Notes under the pieces: generated by a model | Seen by the model: the letters and a program-made list of their open reading frames with translations, nothing else | The model's database searches: none | What the model was told of the DNA's origin: nothing | Program-made: the position numbers and the translations under genes | In this document: positions 50,199-61,595 of the stretch, piece after piece | How positions within the stretch are numbered: the first letter of the stretch is position 1 | Layout: every line of letters begins with the position of its first letter | Assembly: GCA_000320605.2 (NCBI GenBank) | Contig: KB445791.1 | Span: 959,906-1,023,905, forward strand | Direction: 5' to 3' | Length of the DNA: 64,000 nucleotides | DNA from: Gelatoporia subvermispora B | Lineage: Eukaryota > Basidiomycota > Agaricomycetes > Polyporales > Gelatoporiaceae

Positions 50199-52751
50199 AT
50201 GCTGCTCGTCACTGTACTCTCCGTCCTCCGCGCCGTCGTGGCGCACCCACTGTTCTCTGCCGCCGAAACTCCTGCCTTCAACGGCGATGACGAGCCTATG
50301 GACGCTGAGACGTTCTCGTACAAGCTCATCATCAGCATTGGTCTCGTTCTCGCAGGAGGCGTTTTTGCTGGGTAGCGTATTGCTCGCCGTACTGTTGCGA
50401 CTCCGTCTGACGCCACTGTGCCACCCCAGACTGACGCTCGGCTTGATGGGACTGGATGCGCTGCACCTCCGCGTCTTGGCTGCGTCCTCGGACGAACCGA
50501 AGGAGCGCAAGGACGCACAGAAGGGTGTGTGTCTCCGCGACGATGTCTGGTTACATGGGCTTACGTTGTGCAGTCCTACATCTACTGTCGTATGGAAGGC
50601 ACTGGGTCCTTGTGGTATGTCCATTCTCTAGTGCTGCGGGAGCGGTTCTGACCGTTAACACCACAGGTCTTGCTGTTAGGCAATGTTGTACGTCTCTCCT
50701 TCACTATTGCGATGTCTATAATCGCATAACCTCCCGCACCAGATCGTGAACGAGAGTTTACCCATCTTCCTGGATAGTGCGGTAGGCTATCCCATCCTGT
50801 GCACGCGAGCATGCAATTGACATTGAATATCAAGCTCGGAGGGGGTCTCGCTGCGATTGCTATCTCTACCACAATGATTGGTGAGTGTGCGGTTCTTTCC
50901 GATTCTATTGCCTCTGCTTCCTCGGTTCGCGGAACGACCCTGCACGTAAACACGGCGAGATTCGATTGGACTGTAGGCTTGGCCTTTCTCACTGTTCTCA
51001 CTGCCTGCCTCGACAATGGATTGCTTCAGCTCACAAGGACGTCGCCATTCTGACTCTTGTCATTGACAGTCATCTTCGGGTATGTCGGGTGCCGAAATTT
51101 GAATGGTGATTCTCGAAGCTCAATCCGCGGCAATTGTTCTTCAGCGAGTAAGTGCCAGCCCTTCCCTCAATGAGAGACATTGGACAGATGCGTTTACCTC
51201 ACTGATGTTCGCAGAATCATCCCACAGGCCGTAAGTGTGCGATATGGCCTATCGATTGGCGCGTCGTGCGCGCCGATTGTCTTGGCAATGATGTTCATCT
51301 TCGGTGCGCGTTAGACGAAACCTTGGGTTGCGGCGGCGATCATGAATCCATTTCGTCTTGTTTTACAGCGCCGATCGCCTGGCCAATCGCGAAGCTACTC
51401 GACTATGTCCTTGGAAGGGATGAAGCGCATACCTACAAGAAAGCCGAGCTCAAGTGCGCATTTTGGGCTGGACGGGGCTGCGTTTTGATTCGCAGATGCT
51501 GATATGTCGTATAGGTCGTTCCTCGCATTCCACAGGCAGGGCGAGGAGCCCCTGCGCGACGAAGAGATCAGAATTCTGAGCGGTGTTCTTGATCTTGTGA
51601 ACAAGAGCGTCGAAGCTATCATGACACCTATGCAGGTGCGCCAGGGTCCACAAACTCCGAATTCCGATATACGACTGACCCCCTGCACGCTCATCCCACG
51701 CACGTCGATAGGATGTCGTAACGATTAGTGCAGACACTGTTCTTGACCATGATGCCGTGGACTTCATGTGGGTCGCCTGCTTCAGTGCAGACAGACGAAA
51801 TACTGATGGTCATGCGTACGTGCGTAGCCTGCGGAGCGGCTATTCGCGAATTCCTGTTCACCAGCCCGGACGGCCGCTTGCATTTATTGGCCTCTTACTG
51901 ATCAAAAAGGTAGTGCGGTACGATATTGTTCAAGTGCATGTTTGACCATCCGACAAATAGCTGTCGGTGTACGACCCTTCGCAATGCCTCCCGGTGTCGA
52001 AATTTCCTCTTTCAATCCTGCCGGAAGCCTCGCCAAGTATCAACTGCTTCCAGGCGCTCGACTACTTGTAGGTTTTAAGTTAGTGTTTTTAGGTCAGGGC
52101 AAAGACTCACGCCATTGAAGCCAAACTGGGCGTGCACATTTACTGCTCCTCAGTGGGACACCAGGTGAGGAAGGTGGTGCGATCGGCGTCGTCACTCTTG
52201 AAGGTCAGTCATAGAGGTATTCCATGCATTGTAGCTCATGTGGCTCACATAACCTTGCAATGCTAGACATCATCGAGGTATATCTACGCTCCAGCCTATG
52301 TAACGAGTCATGATTGAATTTGTTCCAGGAAATGATCTCAGAGGAGATCGTCGACGAGACCGACCGTTACGAGGACAACCAGAGCAAGCGTGCCGCACGC
52401 CGCCTTAAGGACGCCAAAATTATGCGCGGGTGCGTCCCACTTCACTCCCGTCCCTCCCAGCTCTTTACTGATTCGTTTGTTCGTTCACTTCTCTACAGCA
52501 TCGTGGAATACCGCGTAAGCCGTGCCAATTCGCGCGCCACCATCGACCGCTCGCCCCTGCTCGAATCGTACGATGTATCGCCGATCATCGACGGCGAGGA
52601 GGGTGCGCCGGCCACGCCGCGGGAGGTGCCGGGAAAACCTGAGGTTCCGTCCAAGCTGAGGGACGATGGCCTCCTCAATGGCACGACGCACCCGCAATAC
52701 GGCTCGCTCGTTGTCGGGTCGCCGATCTCTGGGACAGAGACACACTTATGA
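50199..52751 (+). CDS. MAM3: MAM3/CNNM-type DUF21-CBS membrane protein
   Basis: Members sit in the vacuolar or plasma membrane and affect Mg, Mn, Co and Zn balance. Eighteen exons (50199-50371, 50430-50524, 50574-50614, 50667-50687, 50743-50781, 50835-50880, 51070-51079, 51145-51147, 51215-51303, 51369-51453, 51515-51635, 51712-51767, 51828-51909, 51961-52067, 52121-52203, 52267-52277, 52329-52429, 52499-52751) sum to 1416 nt, 471 residues. After a hydrophobic start come the DUF21 blocks: GLTLGLMGLDALHLRVLAAS, GRHWVLVVLLLGNVIVNESL, VIFGEIIPQAVSVRYGL and FAPIAWPIAKLLDYVLG. The CBS pair includes GVLDLVNKSVEAIMTPMQDV, LRSGYSRIPVHQPGRPLAF and GVVTLEDIIEEMISEEIVDE. The E of FGEIIPQA depends on a 3-nt exon. 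The tail is Ser/Pro-rich and probably cytosolic. Confidence 0.93.
51145..51147 (+). other. Predicted 3-nt exon in the MAM3 gene
   Basis: CGA lies between an acceptor (TTCTTCAG, ending 51144) and a donor (GTAAGT, from 51148). Joined to GG at 51078-51079 and A at 51215 it makes GGC GAA, giving FGEIIPQA. Skipping it keeps the frame but loses the conserved Glu. The neighbouring introns are 65 and 67 nt, normal for this gene. Confidence 0.75.
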
Positions 52752-53145
52752 GCTGATGCTTGGTTGACCGCTGGAAAACTGGAAAACCGGAAACCGGAGA
52801 CAGGGAGATCACGGAGGATTGACATGAAGGAAAACATCGGACAGGAATAGTAGAAATGACCGCCATGATTTATGTCAAGCCTGCTGGGGCAGCCGTCGAG
52901 TCCGCGGCTGCACACAGGCATGAAGGATGTTCGGGGATCATTGCATTGCGCCCGGAAATCCACAATACATGTATATATGCTACCAAATAGTGATATCGAA
53001 GAAAAGGTATCCGAGAAAAGATGCATGCACGTGTCGTGGGTATCGTAATAATGCAAAAGTGGGTGGACCTATTGTCGTGAAGCAGAGAGCGTGGAGGCAA
53101 GCACGACGGGGACGTCGCTGCCCGAGAAAACGAAGAAGAAAACGT
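52752..53145. other. Shared 3' region of MAM3 and dynein genes
   Basis: These convergent 3' ends share 394 bp. After the dynein stop the frame shows no continuation into linker or motor sequence. No other gene was seen. Confidence 0.55.
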
Positions 53146-56100
53146 CTAGAATCTACGTGGAGCACCGACCAAGCCCTCGATAGACTGATGCTCGAGGTCA
53201 TTCCTGGCCTTCAAGATGGCAGCATGCATATCCTTCATTGCATTGCCCAGCTTCACACCGAATCGGCTGAGGATGTCCCTCTGCCAGGCATCGTACTTGG
53301 CGTTGACACGGGACTGCACCTGTTCGTAGTCGATGACGCATACTCCGAACGACTTCTGCGTCTCGGAAGTATCGAAAGTCGATCTTGCCTTCTTGATTTC
53401 CGTCAGCAGCTGTTGCCAGTTGGCAAGCGAGTCGCCAAGGCGGTTGAAGACATATTCCGCTTCAAGGTCCCACAAAGACTGGAACTGTAGCCATTTGGCG
53501 ACGTATTCTTTAAGCTGCTGAACCTTGTTCTCGATGAGAGCAAACGGTCGTTCGAGCATGTCATCGGTGAAATGCGTCAACTATTGAGAGGGTGAGTAAC
53601 GACAGCCGTAGCGATCACCGACTTAGACCAACATACCAGAGACGTGTAAGTTGTTTCCGAGACAGGAGCACCTTGCATCTGAAGGCCAATCTCATACCGA
53701 GAGCTCTGGATTCGCCTCAACCGGCATACAACACCTTAGCAAACAAATTAGTTGACTTATTTGCATCTAGATTTGAGATTATACGAACCTAACCAACTGT
53801 GTAGCTGCTGGATCCACGTTTGACGTGCGTATTCAATTGGAGGATCCAAGAAGATAACCTGGTTCTGAATCCTGATTTCATGGACGATGGGTTTAAGAGT
53901 CAAGTCGCCCTCGACATGCTTGAGAACAGTCAGTATCCATCCCATGAAGAAGGACAAAAAACACACTTTTTCATCTTTGTAACGCTTGTCTCCTCTCCGC
54001 TTATTGAGGAGAGGCTCCCGTCTTCCATCCATGTCTTCCGTACGATCAAACTCCGAGCACCAGATGTGAATAACCTGGATCAGACGTTGCAGCAAAATAG
54101 CCTCAATGCGCTTGTCGAGATCAGTGACCCAGTGTTCCAGGTTCGCATATCCCTCGAGATTCAGCCGATCAATCTGGTGAGACATGTAAGCGACAGTACG
54201 GGGTTCTATCGAAACGTACGGACCGCGGCCTGAACCCTGGTTAGTAGCTCTGTGAATGTTTCGGCGGAGTAAGAGCATGTTGACAGCTCCTCGACAGCAC
54301 GACTAATGTCCTTGTTCAGCTCGATGACGTTGTTGGTCTTGTCCTAAGAGAACACGAGTAAGAATTATATCTAAACCGGGTAGCAAGGCGACAAACCTGC
54401 AACATCGAAACTATACTCGCAAATTCCCGGACAAACTGGATATGGCGAGTATCGCGAGCATCTCCGCCAGCGATGTATCGAGTATCGTATTGGCTGACGA
54501 AATAGTCCCAACGAATGTTCATGCCTGAGAAATAGTCAGTCTCTTCATACGAGTACAGGAGGATCATAACGACTGTTTACCTCGGGCGACCATCCTCTGC
54601 GCCTCATTGCGATACTCTGCCACCAGCCACTCGATAGTCTTGTTGTTCTCGATCAGATCTAGGGTCTGCCCGTATGTCCTGACTGTCTCCATGAGACTGA
54701 CGGCATGAGGGTAGACACGCTTCGCATCCTTCGCCATGTTCGTGATCGCGTGTGGAACTTGGAAATTCTGCCAGAGCAGATTGCGAACCTCCTTGAACAG
54801 CGTGATAATTTGCGGGTCAAAGTTCACGGCCAATTGGAAACCGCCTCCTCGCAGGCGCACAATCTCGAGAAGTCGGCCGCTAACACCCATGTCGCGTCTA
54901 TTGATATCATGAAGCCAGGCCTCGTAGACGGGCCGTGTGTCCAATTTCTTGCGGAAGGCTGCGCTTTCAGACTTCAATTTCTGTCCTTCAGCGTAGTGTT
55001 CCCAGCCACTTCCGAGCACATCTTCGACACGCTTCATGTACGTCTGCAATTGCCGGTCGATCTGCCGAGCCCAGATAATCGCTCCTGAGATAGGTGGCAA
55101 GTCGCGCATCTGAGACATGTGGTACGCTTCCGAAAATCGATACTGCGTTTTGAACTGATCGGGTGCGATAAGTCCCTCAAACTCAGTTGCCGTTTATCAG
55201 CAGCGTTGCACGTACCTTGTCGTGTAGTCGCTTGATATCCTCCTTGACGGAGTCGATGAGCTGGGTTTGATACTCTGAGATGGCACCACGGATCTATTGC
55301 GAGCCCTACTTCAGCTATTACTCAGTGATCGATGAAGTTACGCTCACCTTGGGGCGAACGAAGAGAGCATTGAATTTAGAGAAAACACGGAACATCTCGT
55401 TGGCATTACGCGCCGTTCCCAACCTGTCTCGCAGACGGGCGATGATCTGGTTCTCGACACGAGCTACGCGCTCATTGTACGCGTTCTCGGCGGTAACCCA
55501 GATTTCGTTTCCATCTGCAGAATATCATCGGTATAATGTACAATTCTGGCGATTTGAAAAGAGTTACCTGTAGAGATATCGAGCACATCTATCCGCTTCA
55601 TGAACTCATAGGCCTCCTTGACTTCTGCTTCCATGTCCATGCCACCCATATTGACGCCAGCTCCAAGACCCTTTGTCGGTCCCGTCATCACGGCAAGCTG
55701 TTCGTGTTGTTTGCGCCAGTCCCGCAGGTACCGGATGCGGTCTTGGAGCTTGGCGTGCGCGGGCACGACCTTGATCGGGATGAACCTCTCGCCTCTCTTT
55801 CTCATGAGCTCACGGGCGACGTTCGTGAACTCCTTGATATGGTCGTCCCATGTGCGGAACGTTGCCATCGCTTGGGACATCAGCCGCTCGAAGGTCTCGT
55901 ATGGAGTATACAGAAGGCGGTATGAGGTGAGTACGCGGAGCAGCTGGTCATTGAAATCGCGCGAGATCGCCTCGACGAGAGGAAGAGCACGGCGTGTGGG
56001 ATACGGGGAAAGCTTGAGCTTGCGGTTCATGTGTCCGAAGATCAATACGATCGCCTCCTGAATTTTATCGAGATCCGTTGCAGAAAGTAGCTCGTTGAGC

Positions 56101-57275
56101 GGGAAGTCACGCATCAACTGGTTGTACTTGTGCACTATAGCTCGCATTAGATACCAATTCAAGGAAAATAGCTGGTCTGCTCACCAGTGTCCATCGCATC
56201 CTTCAGACCTGTGTCTGCGATAAAACTGACAGTAGCATGGAATCGCTTCGCATTGCGGAGGCAGCCCATGACCATGTCGACTTCCTCGCTCCGGAGTTGT
56301 GTCTCAATTCCTTCCAATGCTCTCTCCAAGCTGAGCCAGAAGTTGATTTCTTGTGACGCAGTACCTGACGAAACATCTCGTGATAGCTTGGTGACGGTCT
56401 GAATAGACTTGATCCACTGATTGACATGGTTGTGCAGTGTGTTCAAGAATGAACTGTCGTTGAGCAGTTTTGGCGGGATGTCCGTAATGCTGGGTCGGGT
56501 ACCGGCTGCATGAGCTTGCTCGACAGCTCTCTGGATGGCTGGGTGGATGACTAAGTGTGTCTCTGGAATCTCAACGTTCTGTTGTAGATGAAGCAGCGAG
56601 AGTTCCAGTTCAGCGAATTTCTTTTTTGCCACAGGAATCCCTATCGTAATTGTTAGCAGGATAGGAGCGATACGCACTGTAGCTGAGCCTCACCCATCTT
56701 GCTGTCACCATCCTTTCCTCCACCGCGCGCCCCAACAAATGCCTCAAACCAAGGCTTGACCGCAGAGCTAACAAGCGCGTGTAAGCTCTCGTATGGAGTC
56801 TCATCGCCACCGAACAGGTTCAGCACATGTAATTGGGTTGCTAATGGTGAAGTCGCATCCAGAGTCGGGCTTCGCTTAATGATTGCAAGTGTCATGGCAT
56901 GAGACGAGTCGTAGGTTAGATGGGGTGTCAACGTATACGTGTATGATGGCGGAGCATCGTCTGCGGCAGCTTAACGCGCGATTGACCAGCTGAGGATGCT
57001 TGGGACATACCTTCAACGTCTTCTCGTTTCTTGACAACGTAAACGGCGCCCCCTCCTTCGGTCGCGAACCGTATCACACGTCCATCGAACTCCTCGTCGA
57101 ACAGTGGCTGGAGTTCTTCCGTTGTGGCACCAAGCAAAGGAGGAAGCAGTGCCAGAAAGAAGGAGCGGAAGACGTTCGCGTCGAATGTTATTGCCGGTTC
57201 TACTACTGGTGCATCATGCGATGCACCATTAGTGAGGACACCGTTAGTTGGAGCTGAGAGGTCCGGAGACGCCAT
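53146..57275 (-). CDS. Cytoplasmic dynein heavy chain, N-terminal tail half
   Basis: This gene encodes only the tail (DHC_N1) of the minus-end microtubule motor. The tail dimerises and binds intermediate and light intermediate chains. The start is [12 protein letters not shown] (57275). The first exons are 57011-57275 and 56694-56960, joined in phase. Tail blocks include [113 protein letters not shown] and [19 protein letters not shown]. The last exon ends [10 protein letters not shown] then a short tail (LVGAPRRF) and TAG at 53146-53148, just before where the linker would begin. That gives roughly 1,200 residues instead of over 4,000. In Agaricomycetes the heavy chain is known to be split over two genes, so this is probably the intact first half. 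The motor half is not in this window. Confidence 0.9.
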
Positions 57276-57857
57276 GGCGATGTCACAAATGCCGGGAGAC
57301 AATCCGCGGTCGATGTTCTACCACTGTGAAGTACAGAGGCTATCCGGGTGGCTCTATCAACGACTGTTGCTCCGCAGTCGATACCCGATCGAGGACGGGT
57401 CGGGCTGTGATCCTAAGTTTGCAGAGTGACGGGAGTTGTTGCAGCGTCTGGTCCGAGCTGGCAACACGGTGTCAGCGCGGCTCAAAGAAAGCCTCAGTAT
57501 TCTGCCACAGAGAGAATTGTGCAGTGAGGGTACGGAAGCCAGAAATAAGGAGGGGGAAGGCAAGGCGGGGGAGAGGAGGTGCTCAGTCGAGCAAGGGAGA
57601 CGGAGCAAGACGCGTTGCGCGTTCGCGTGGACTCAAGAAGCTGCGCCTCCTCGTGACCTCTCTCTCCCTCTGACGGCGCTCACTCTGGCTTCGGACCATG
57701 GATCCTCAACTCGACTCGCCCGGCGCATTCTGCCTTTACCTTTCACCGCCACGTAGTCCGTCCTAGTAGCTAGTGGCTGGCTGTACGCCTTTGTGCCAGC
57801 CATTCTGACGCGTTCACAGTCGTACTCTCGTTGATCCAATTGTCCTGATTCCTCAAC
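57276..57857. promoter_or_regulatory. Divergent promoter of dynein tail and E2 genes
   Basis: The 582 bp between the two ATGs must hold both promoters. Apart from a purine-rich plus strand at about 57530-57610, which is CT-rich on the dynein coding strand, I see no clear motif. Confidence 0.4.
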
Positions 57858-59576
57858 ATGCAGTCTTGCCGATTACGCTCTCTGCGGACCTTGCGGTACA
57901 TCCGGAGTCTTCAGCATGCCGCTGCCTTCCATACCTCACCCCTCTGGTACGCCGGAAAGTCTGTTAGGCCATTCAAGCTGGCAGATATTGGTGAGGGCAT
58001 CACAGAATGCGAAGTAATCAAGTGGTTCGTATGTCCACTCAGTATCTATGATGTTAACTACGAGGTCTTCAACGCTTTTCGCCAGGAACGTCAAACCTGC
58101 CAGTACAGTACAGGCCTTTGATCCTCTGTGCGAGGTTCAAAGTGATAAAGCGAGTGTGGAGATCACGAGCCCGTTCGATGGAACTGTCAAGGAACTCCTC
58201 GTGAAGGAGGGCGATGTCGCCAAAGTCGGGGCGACACTCTGCACAATTGAAGTAGAGGGGGAGGCGACCGATGATATCCAATCCCCCAATAACAACTCTG
58301 ATCTTCCTTCCGACAAAGAGGCATCGTCTCCCGACCCTGCGCAGCAGCAAGTACCTCCGCCGTCCGCCCCTCCTGCTCAACGTGTACCACCGCATCCACT
58401 GGATCCGAATGTACCTGCAGAGGCTCGCGCCGCTGCATCTTACGGCTCAAATGATGTGCTTGCTACCCCATCTATTCGTCACTACGCCCGCCAGAAAGGT
58501 GTGGATTTGGAATCCATTGCGCCAGGTAGCGGCAAGTCCGGCAGGATTGAGAAGCGCGACGTGGACAATTTTTTGAGTAGTCTGACGCCCTCCAAAGCTC
58601 CCTCGTCTCGAGCAGAGAGACCACAAGATGACATTGTCGTGGCGCTGGGCCGTACTAGACACAATATGTGGAAGGCCATGGTCAAGGTACGTCCTTTGAG
58701 GACGCATTTATGCTATCTCTCGCTTACAAGTTCGCCCATAGAGTCTAGAGATTCCGCAATTCGGGTATGTTGATAATACGCTATTCTGTGCGAAATGGGG
58801 TGTTGAGCTCAAGTAGGTGCTCGACTGAATTTGACCTGACCGCGTTGCACGAGATGCTCCCTGTGCTGAATGCTCACATCCCCGTTCGCTTCTTGCCATC
58901 TGAGAAACATGCATCCCAGCCTGGTGTGTCGCCATCCACATTTTACCAGTCACCAGGTGTTGCAGCTGTTGCAGATTCGGGACGGTACACCCGCCTGACG
59001 TACTTGCCAATCCTACTCAAGATGCTCTCCAGGGCCATGATGGAGTGGCCGCTCTTCCGCTCTTCTATCACCCCTGGTTCGGACCAACCCTCAGAATCAA
59101 GCAAGCCAACCATGACGCTTCGTCCCCATGCTGATATCAACATTGCCATGTCCACCCCGACCGGCCTCTATACCCCCACGATTCAGGCGGCAGACACAGC
59201 CTCCGTCTATACCCTCGCGTCACAACTGAAGCACCTCTCACATCTAGGCCGCCAAACACCCTGCGGTCTCACTCCCGCCGAAATGCCGAAGCGCGGAGGC
59301 ACTGTGTCTGTCTCCAATGTCGGCGGCATCGGTGATGTCAAGTACGCGTCTCCTGTACTCGTCCCGGGCGGGGGAGTGGCCATTGTTGCGATAGGCCGTG
59401 CACATTGGGTATGGGATGTCGAGCACGGTGACGGCAGTGGCCAGAGAAGGCTGAAGGTCGGGATAAGCTGGAGTGCGGATCACCGAATTGTGGAGGGAGC
59501 AGAATTGATAGCGTTCTCCGAGTCATGGAAGGGCTGGGTACAATCACCCCAGAGGCTACTTGCGGACAGTGTCTAG
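57858..59576 (+). CDS. Branched-chain 2-oxoacid dehydrogenase E2 (lipoamide acyltransferase)
   Basis: The E2 core of the mitochondrial branched-chain ketoacid dehydrogenase moves acyl groups from lipoyl-lysine to CoA. Four exons (57858-58024, 58086-58686, 58742-58764, 58817-59576) give 516 residues. A basic presequence (MQSCRLRSLRTLRYIRSL) precedes the lipoyl domain: FKLADIGEGITECEVIKWNV, then LCEVQSDKASVEITSPFDG with the lipoylated Lys. The subunit-binding domain reads VLATPSIRHYARQKGVDLES and GSGKSGRIEKRDVDNFL. The catalytic domain has HADINIAMSTPTGLYTPTI, GGTVSVSNVGGIGDVKYASP and SADHRIVEGAE. The usual DHRxxDG has Glu in place of Asp here. DIGEGITECEV and QSDKAS favour DBT over pyruvate E2. 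The donor GTTCGT at 58025 is needed to form the Trp codon at the border. Confidence 0.92.
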
Positions 59577-60041
59577 GTCCTAGGATGTCACTATACTGTA
59601 CTTGGCACTTGTACCTTATGTTATCTCATCTACCTCGTATAGCGGTTCTTGTCTGTGATCAGCTGGAGCAGCTTTTACAGTGCTTTGCAACACCTTCCCC
59701 TGGGAATGAACATATTGGGTCTTGTGTTGTGAATCCCATTTGGTATGTCTCTGCATCACACAAATGTCCTTTCACTGTGAGCATCGACATGAGAATGGAT
59801 GCACTGGGAATGAAATGCCCGTGTGGATGTTGAAACAACCAGAACAGAATAGGATCCGACATTAGGGATGTTTCGAAACGACTTTGGGCTTGGGCAGCGC
59901 GCCCAAAGTGAGGCTAACGCTCGCCCAAAGTTACCCGATAAGGAATTGTAGCGCTGGGCAATGCTCAGATTACCGTAGACTCGCTAGCCAGTCGGACGGC
60001 AGGCTCTTTCCCATCCGTCGCTGTAGAGTTGCCTTCCATAA
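59577..60041. other. 3' flank of the E2 gene
   Basis: No gene seen. Composition shifts toward AT and the region leads into repeats. A short GCCCAAAG motif recurs near 59900. Confidence 0.45.
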
Positions 60042-60139
60042 CAGTGCTTTGCATATGAGATTACACTCGCGTCTCGCGCGCGCGTGTTTGGTCCGGCCAA
60101 GCAGATACCATATTTGGAAGCTATGGCTGAGGGCGCTTC
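60042..60139 (+). repeat. Left terminal inverted repeat
   Basis: This arm pairs with the complement of 60927-61024. The differences cluster in the CG-rich part, reading GCGTCTCGCGCGCG here against ACGTCCCACGTGCG in the other arm, as expected from CpG decay. Confidence 0.65.
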
Positions 60140-60926
60140 CACACTATATCAGTGCTTGAATATCTACTCGCCGATAAAGCTGCTCATGAGCTGTCTTGTA
60201 GCTCGTTGGAATATAACTGAACGCCCGATGCCTCGGGCAGCTCTCGCTGCATCACCAACAGCTGTCACATCTGTCACACCACACCTGTGCGGCGCAAACC
60301 CCAAGCATGATCTGTGCACGCCATCAGCACACACGTGATGAGCAGTCACAGAAATCAACAGGTTGAGTCTCAGCACAGCAACTTTACGGATGGCGTACCC
60401 ACAGCAGTGGGATGCGATCGTTCTTGAAAGGGGGTGCGAGCAGGGGAAAAGCCAAAGAGAGCAAAGTACAGCGACCAATGGGGATCCACGTGGCAGGGTT
60501 CAGTGGGCCAATGGGGACGGGGGCGGACACGTGAAAGCGGAAGCGCCGTGATCTCATTGGACATGCCAAGTGCAAATAGAGACAAATAGCAATTGTGCAG
60601 ATCTACCGCAAAAAGTGAGTGAGACCGATCACTGCAAAGACCCACTGCAGATGCAGCGGGAACAACTTCGAGTAACAAATAGATGTAGTCAAAATATTCC
60701 GTACTAAAGTTTTGAAGGTGGCCGCGAGGGGACGCCCTGGGGCCTGATCACGATAGCACTTTGAAACATTGACTCACATCTTCCTTTTAGCAGCTCACTG
60801 GTTCTGTGATTTCTTCTACTGGTATGTAGTGGTTGCCGTGCCAACGAACAACAGACCTACGTATCTCAGCGGAGAGGCAGGGGCCTGACATAGCAGCGAG
60901 TCGATGACTGTACGCCAGAAGGTAAT

Positions 60927-61024
60927 GAAGCGCCTTCAGCCACAGCTTCCTAGTATGGTATCTGTTTGGCCAGACCAAACACACGCACGTGGGACGTGAG
61001 TGTAATCTCATATGCAAAGCACTG
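60927..61024 (-). repeat. Right terminal inverted repeat
   Basis: Read on the minus strand this arm starts CAGTGCTTTGCATATGAG and runs to GGCGCTTC, matching the left arm. It is the other end of the 983-bp element. Confidence 0.65.
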
Positions 61025-61595
61025 AATTACTAGAGTGGAGTGCGAATGAGATTATGTGAGTGGTATCACATGTTAATTACTACATTTAGACAGGCTTCTT
61101 GGTTTGGGGGGGTGGATGGCAGAAGACAACTCTACAGGATGGCTGGCTTATAATCTCTTCCGATTGTCTCTGAGCGGAGGTAAAATGAAACGGCAGTAAG
61201 GTAGGACAAATCGGCAGCGACTGGAAACACAAGAAAAAATGAAAATAAATCTCTGGAACCCCAGTATAGGTTTCAGGTCTTTACCTTGCCGAACATATAT
61301 GTTACGGCGCCAATAGCACGCAAAGTCACGGTTTCTAGAACGTGTGACTGTGTGCATTTGAATCCCCTTGAGCCAAAAGAAGTCAGTCAGAGAAAGAATG
61401 TGCCAGAAGGGCTGCTTTGGGCACAATGTAGCGATATTGATTCTCATGCATCCGACATGAGGTCAAGACGTAGCCTACGTCTCACCTTGATGCTCCCAAG
61501 CCGCAGAACTATTAGCCATGCCCTCGATAAACTCCCTGCTGCCCATTCTCGGAGTGATCAATGATGAAGGCCTCACAGCTTGATTCTTCTTTCTT
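61025..61595. other. Spacer between the inverted-repeat element and the DUF6589 relic
   Basis: It is AT-rich and I see no gene. Short frames on both strands lack similarity. The right end may include decayed upstream sequence of the DUF6589 gene. Confidence 0.4.

Larger units (their letters stand above)
60042..61024. mobile_element. Non-autonomous DNA transposon with about 98-bp terminal inverted repeats (hAT-like ends)
   Basis: A 983-bp segment begins CAGTGCTTTGCATATGAGAT and ends with its inverse. The two arms (60042-60139 and 60927-61024) match over about 98 bp with scattered, mostly transition-type differences. Arms of hAT elements often start CAGTG. The interior has no long open frame, so it would be a non-autonomous (MITE-like) copy. 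The 8 bp on either side (TTCCATAA and AATTACTA) are not a duplication, so the class and the exact ends are unsure. Confidence 0.55.
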
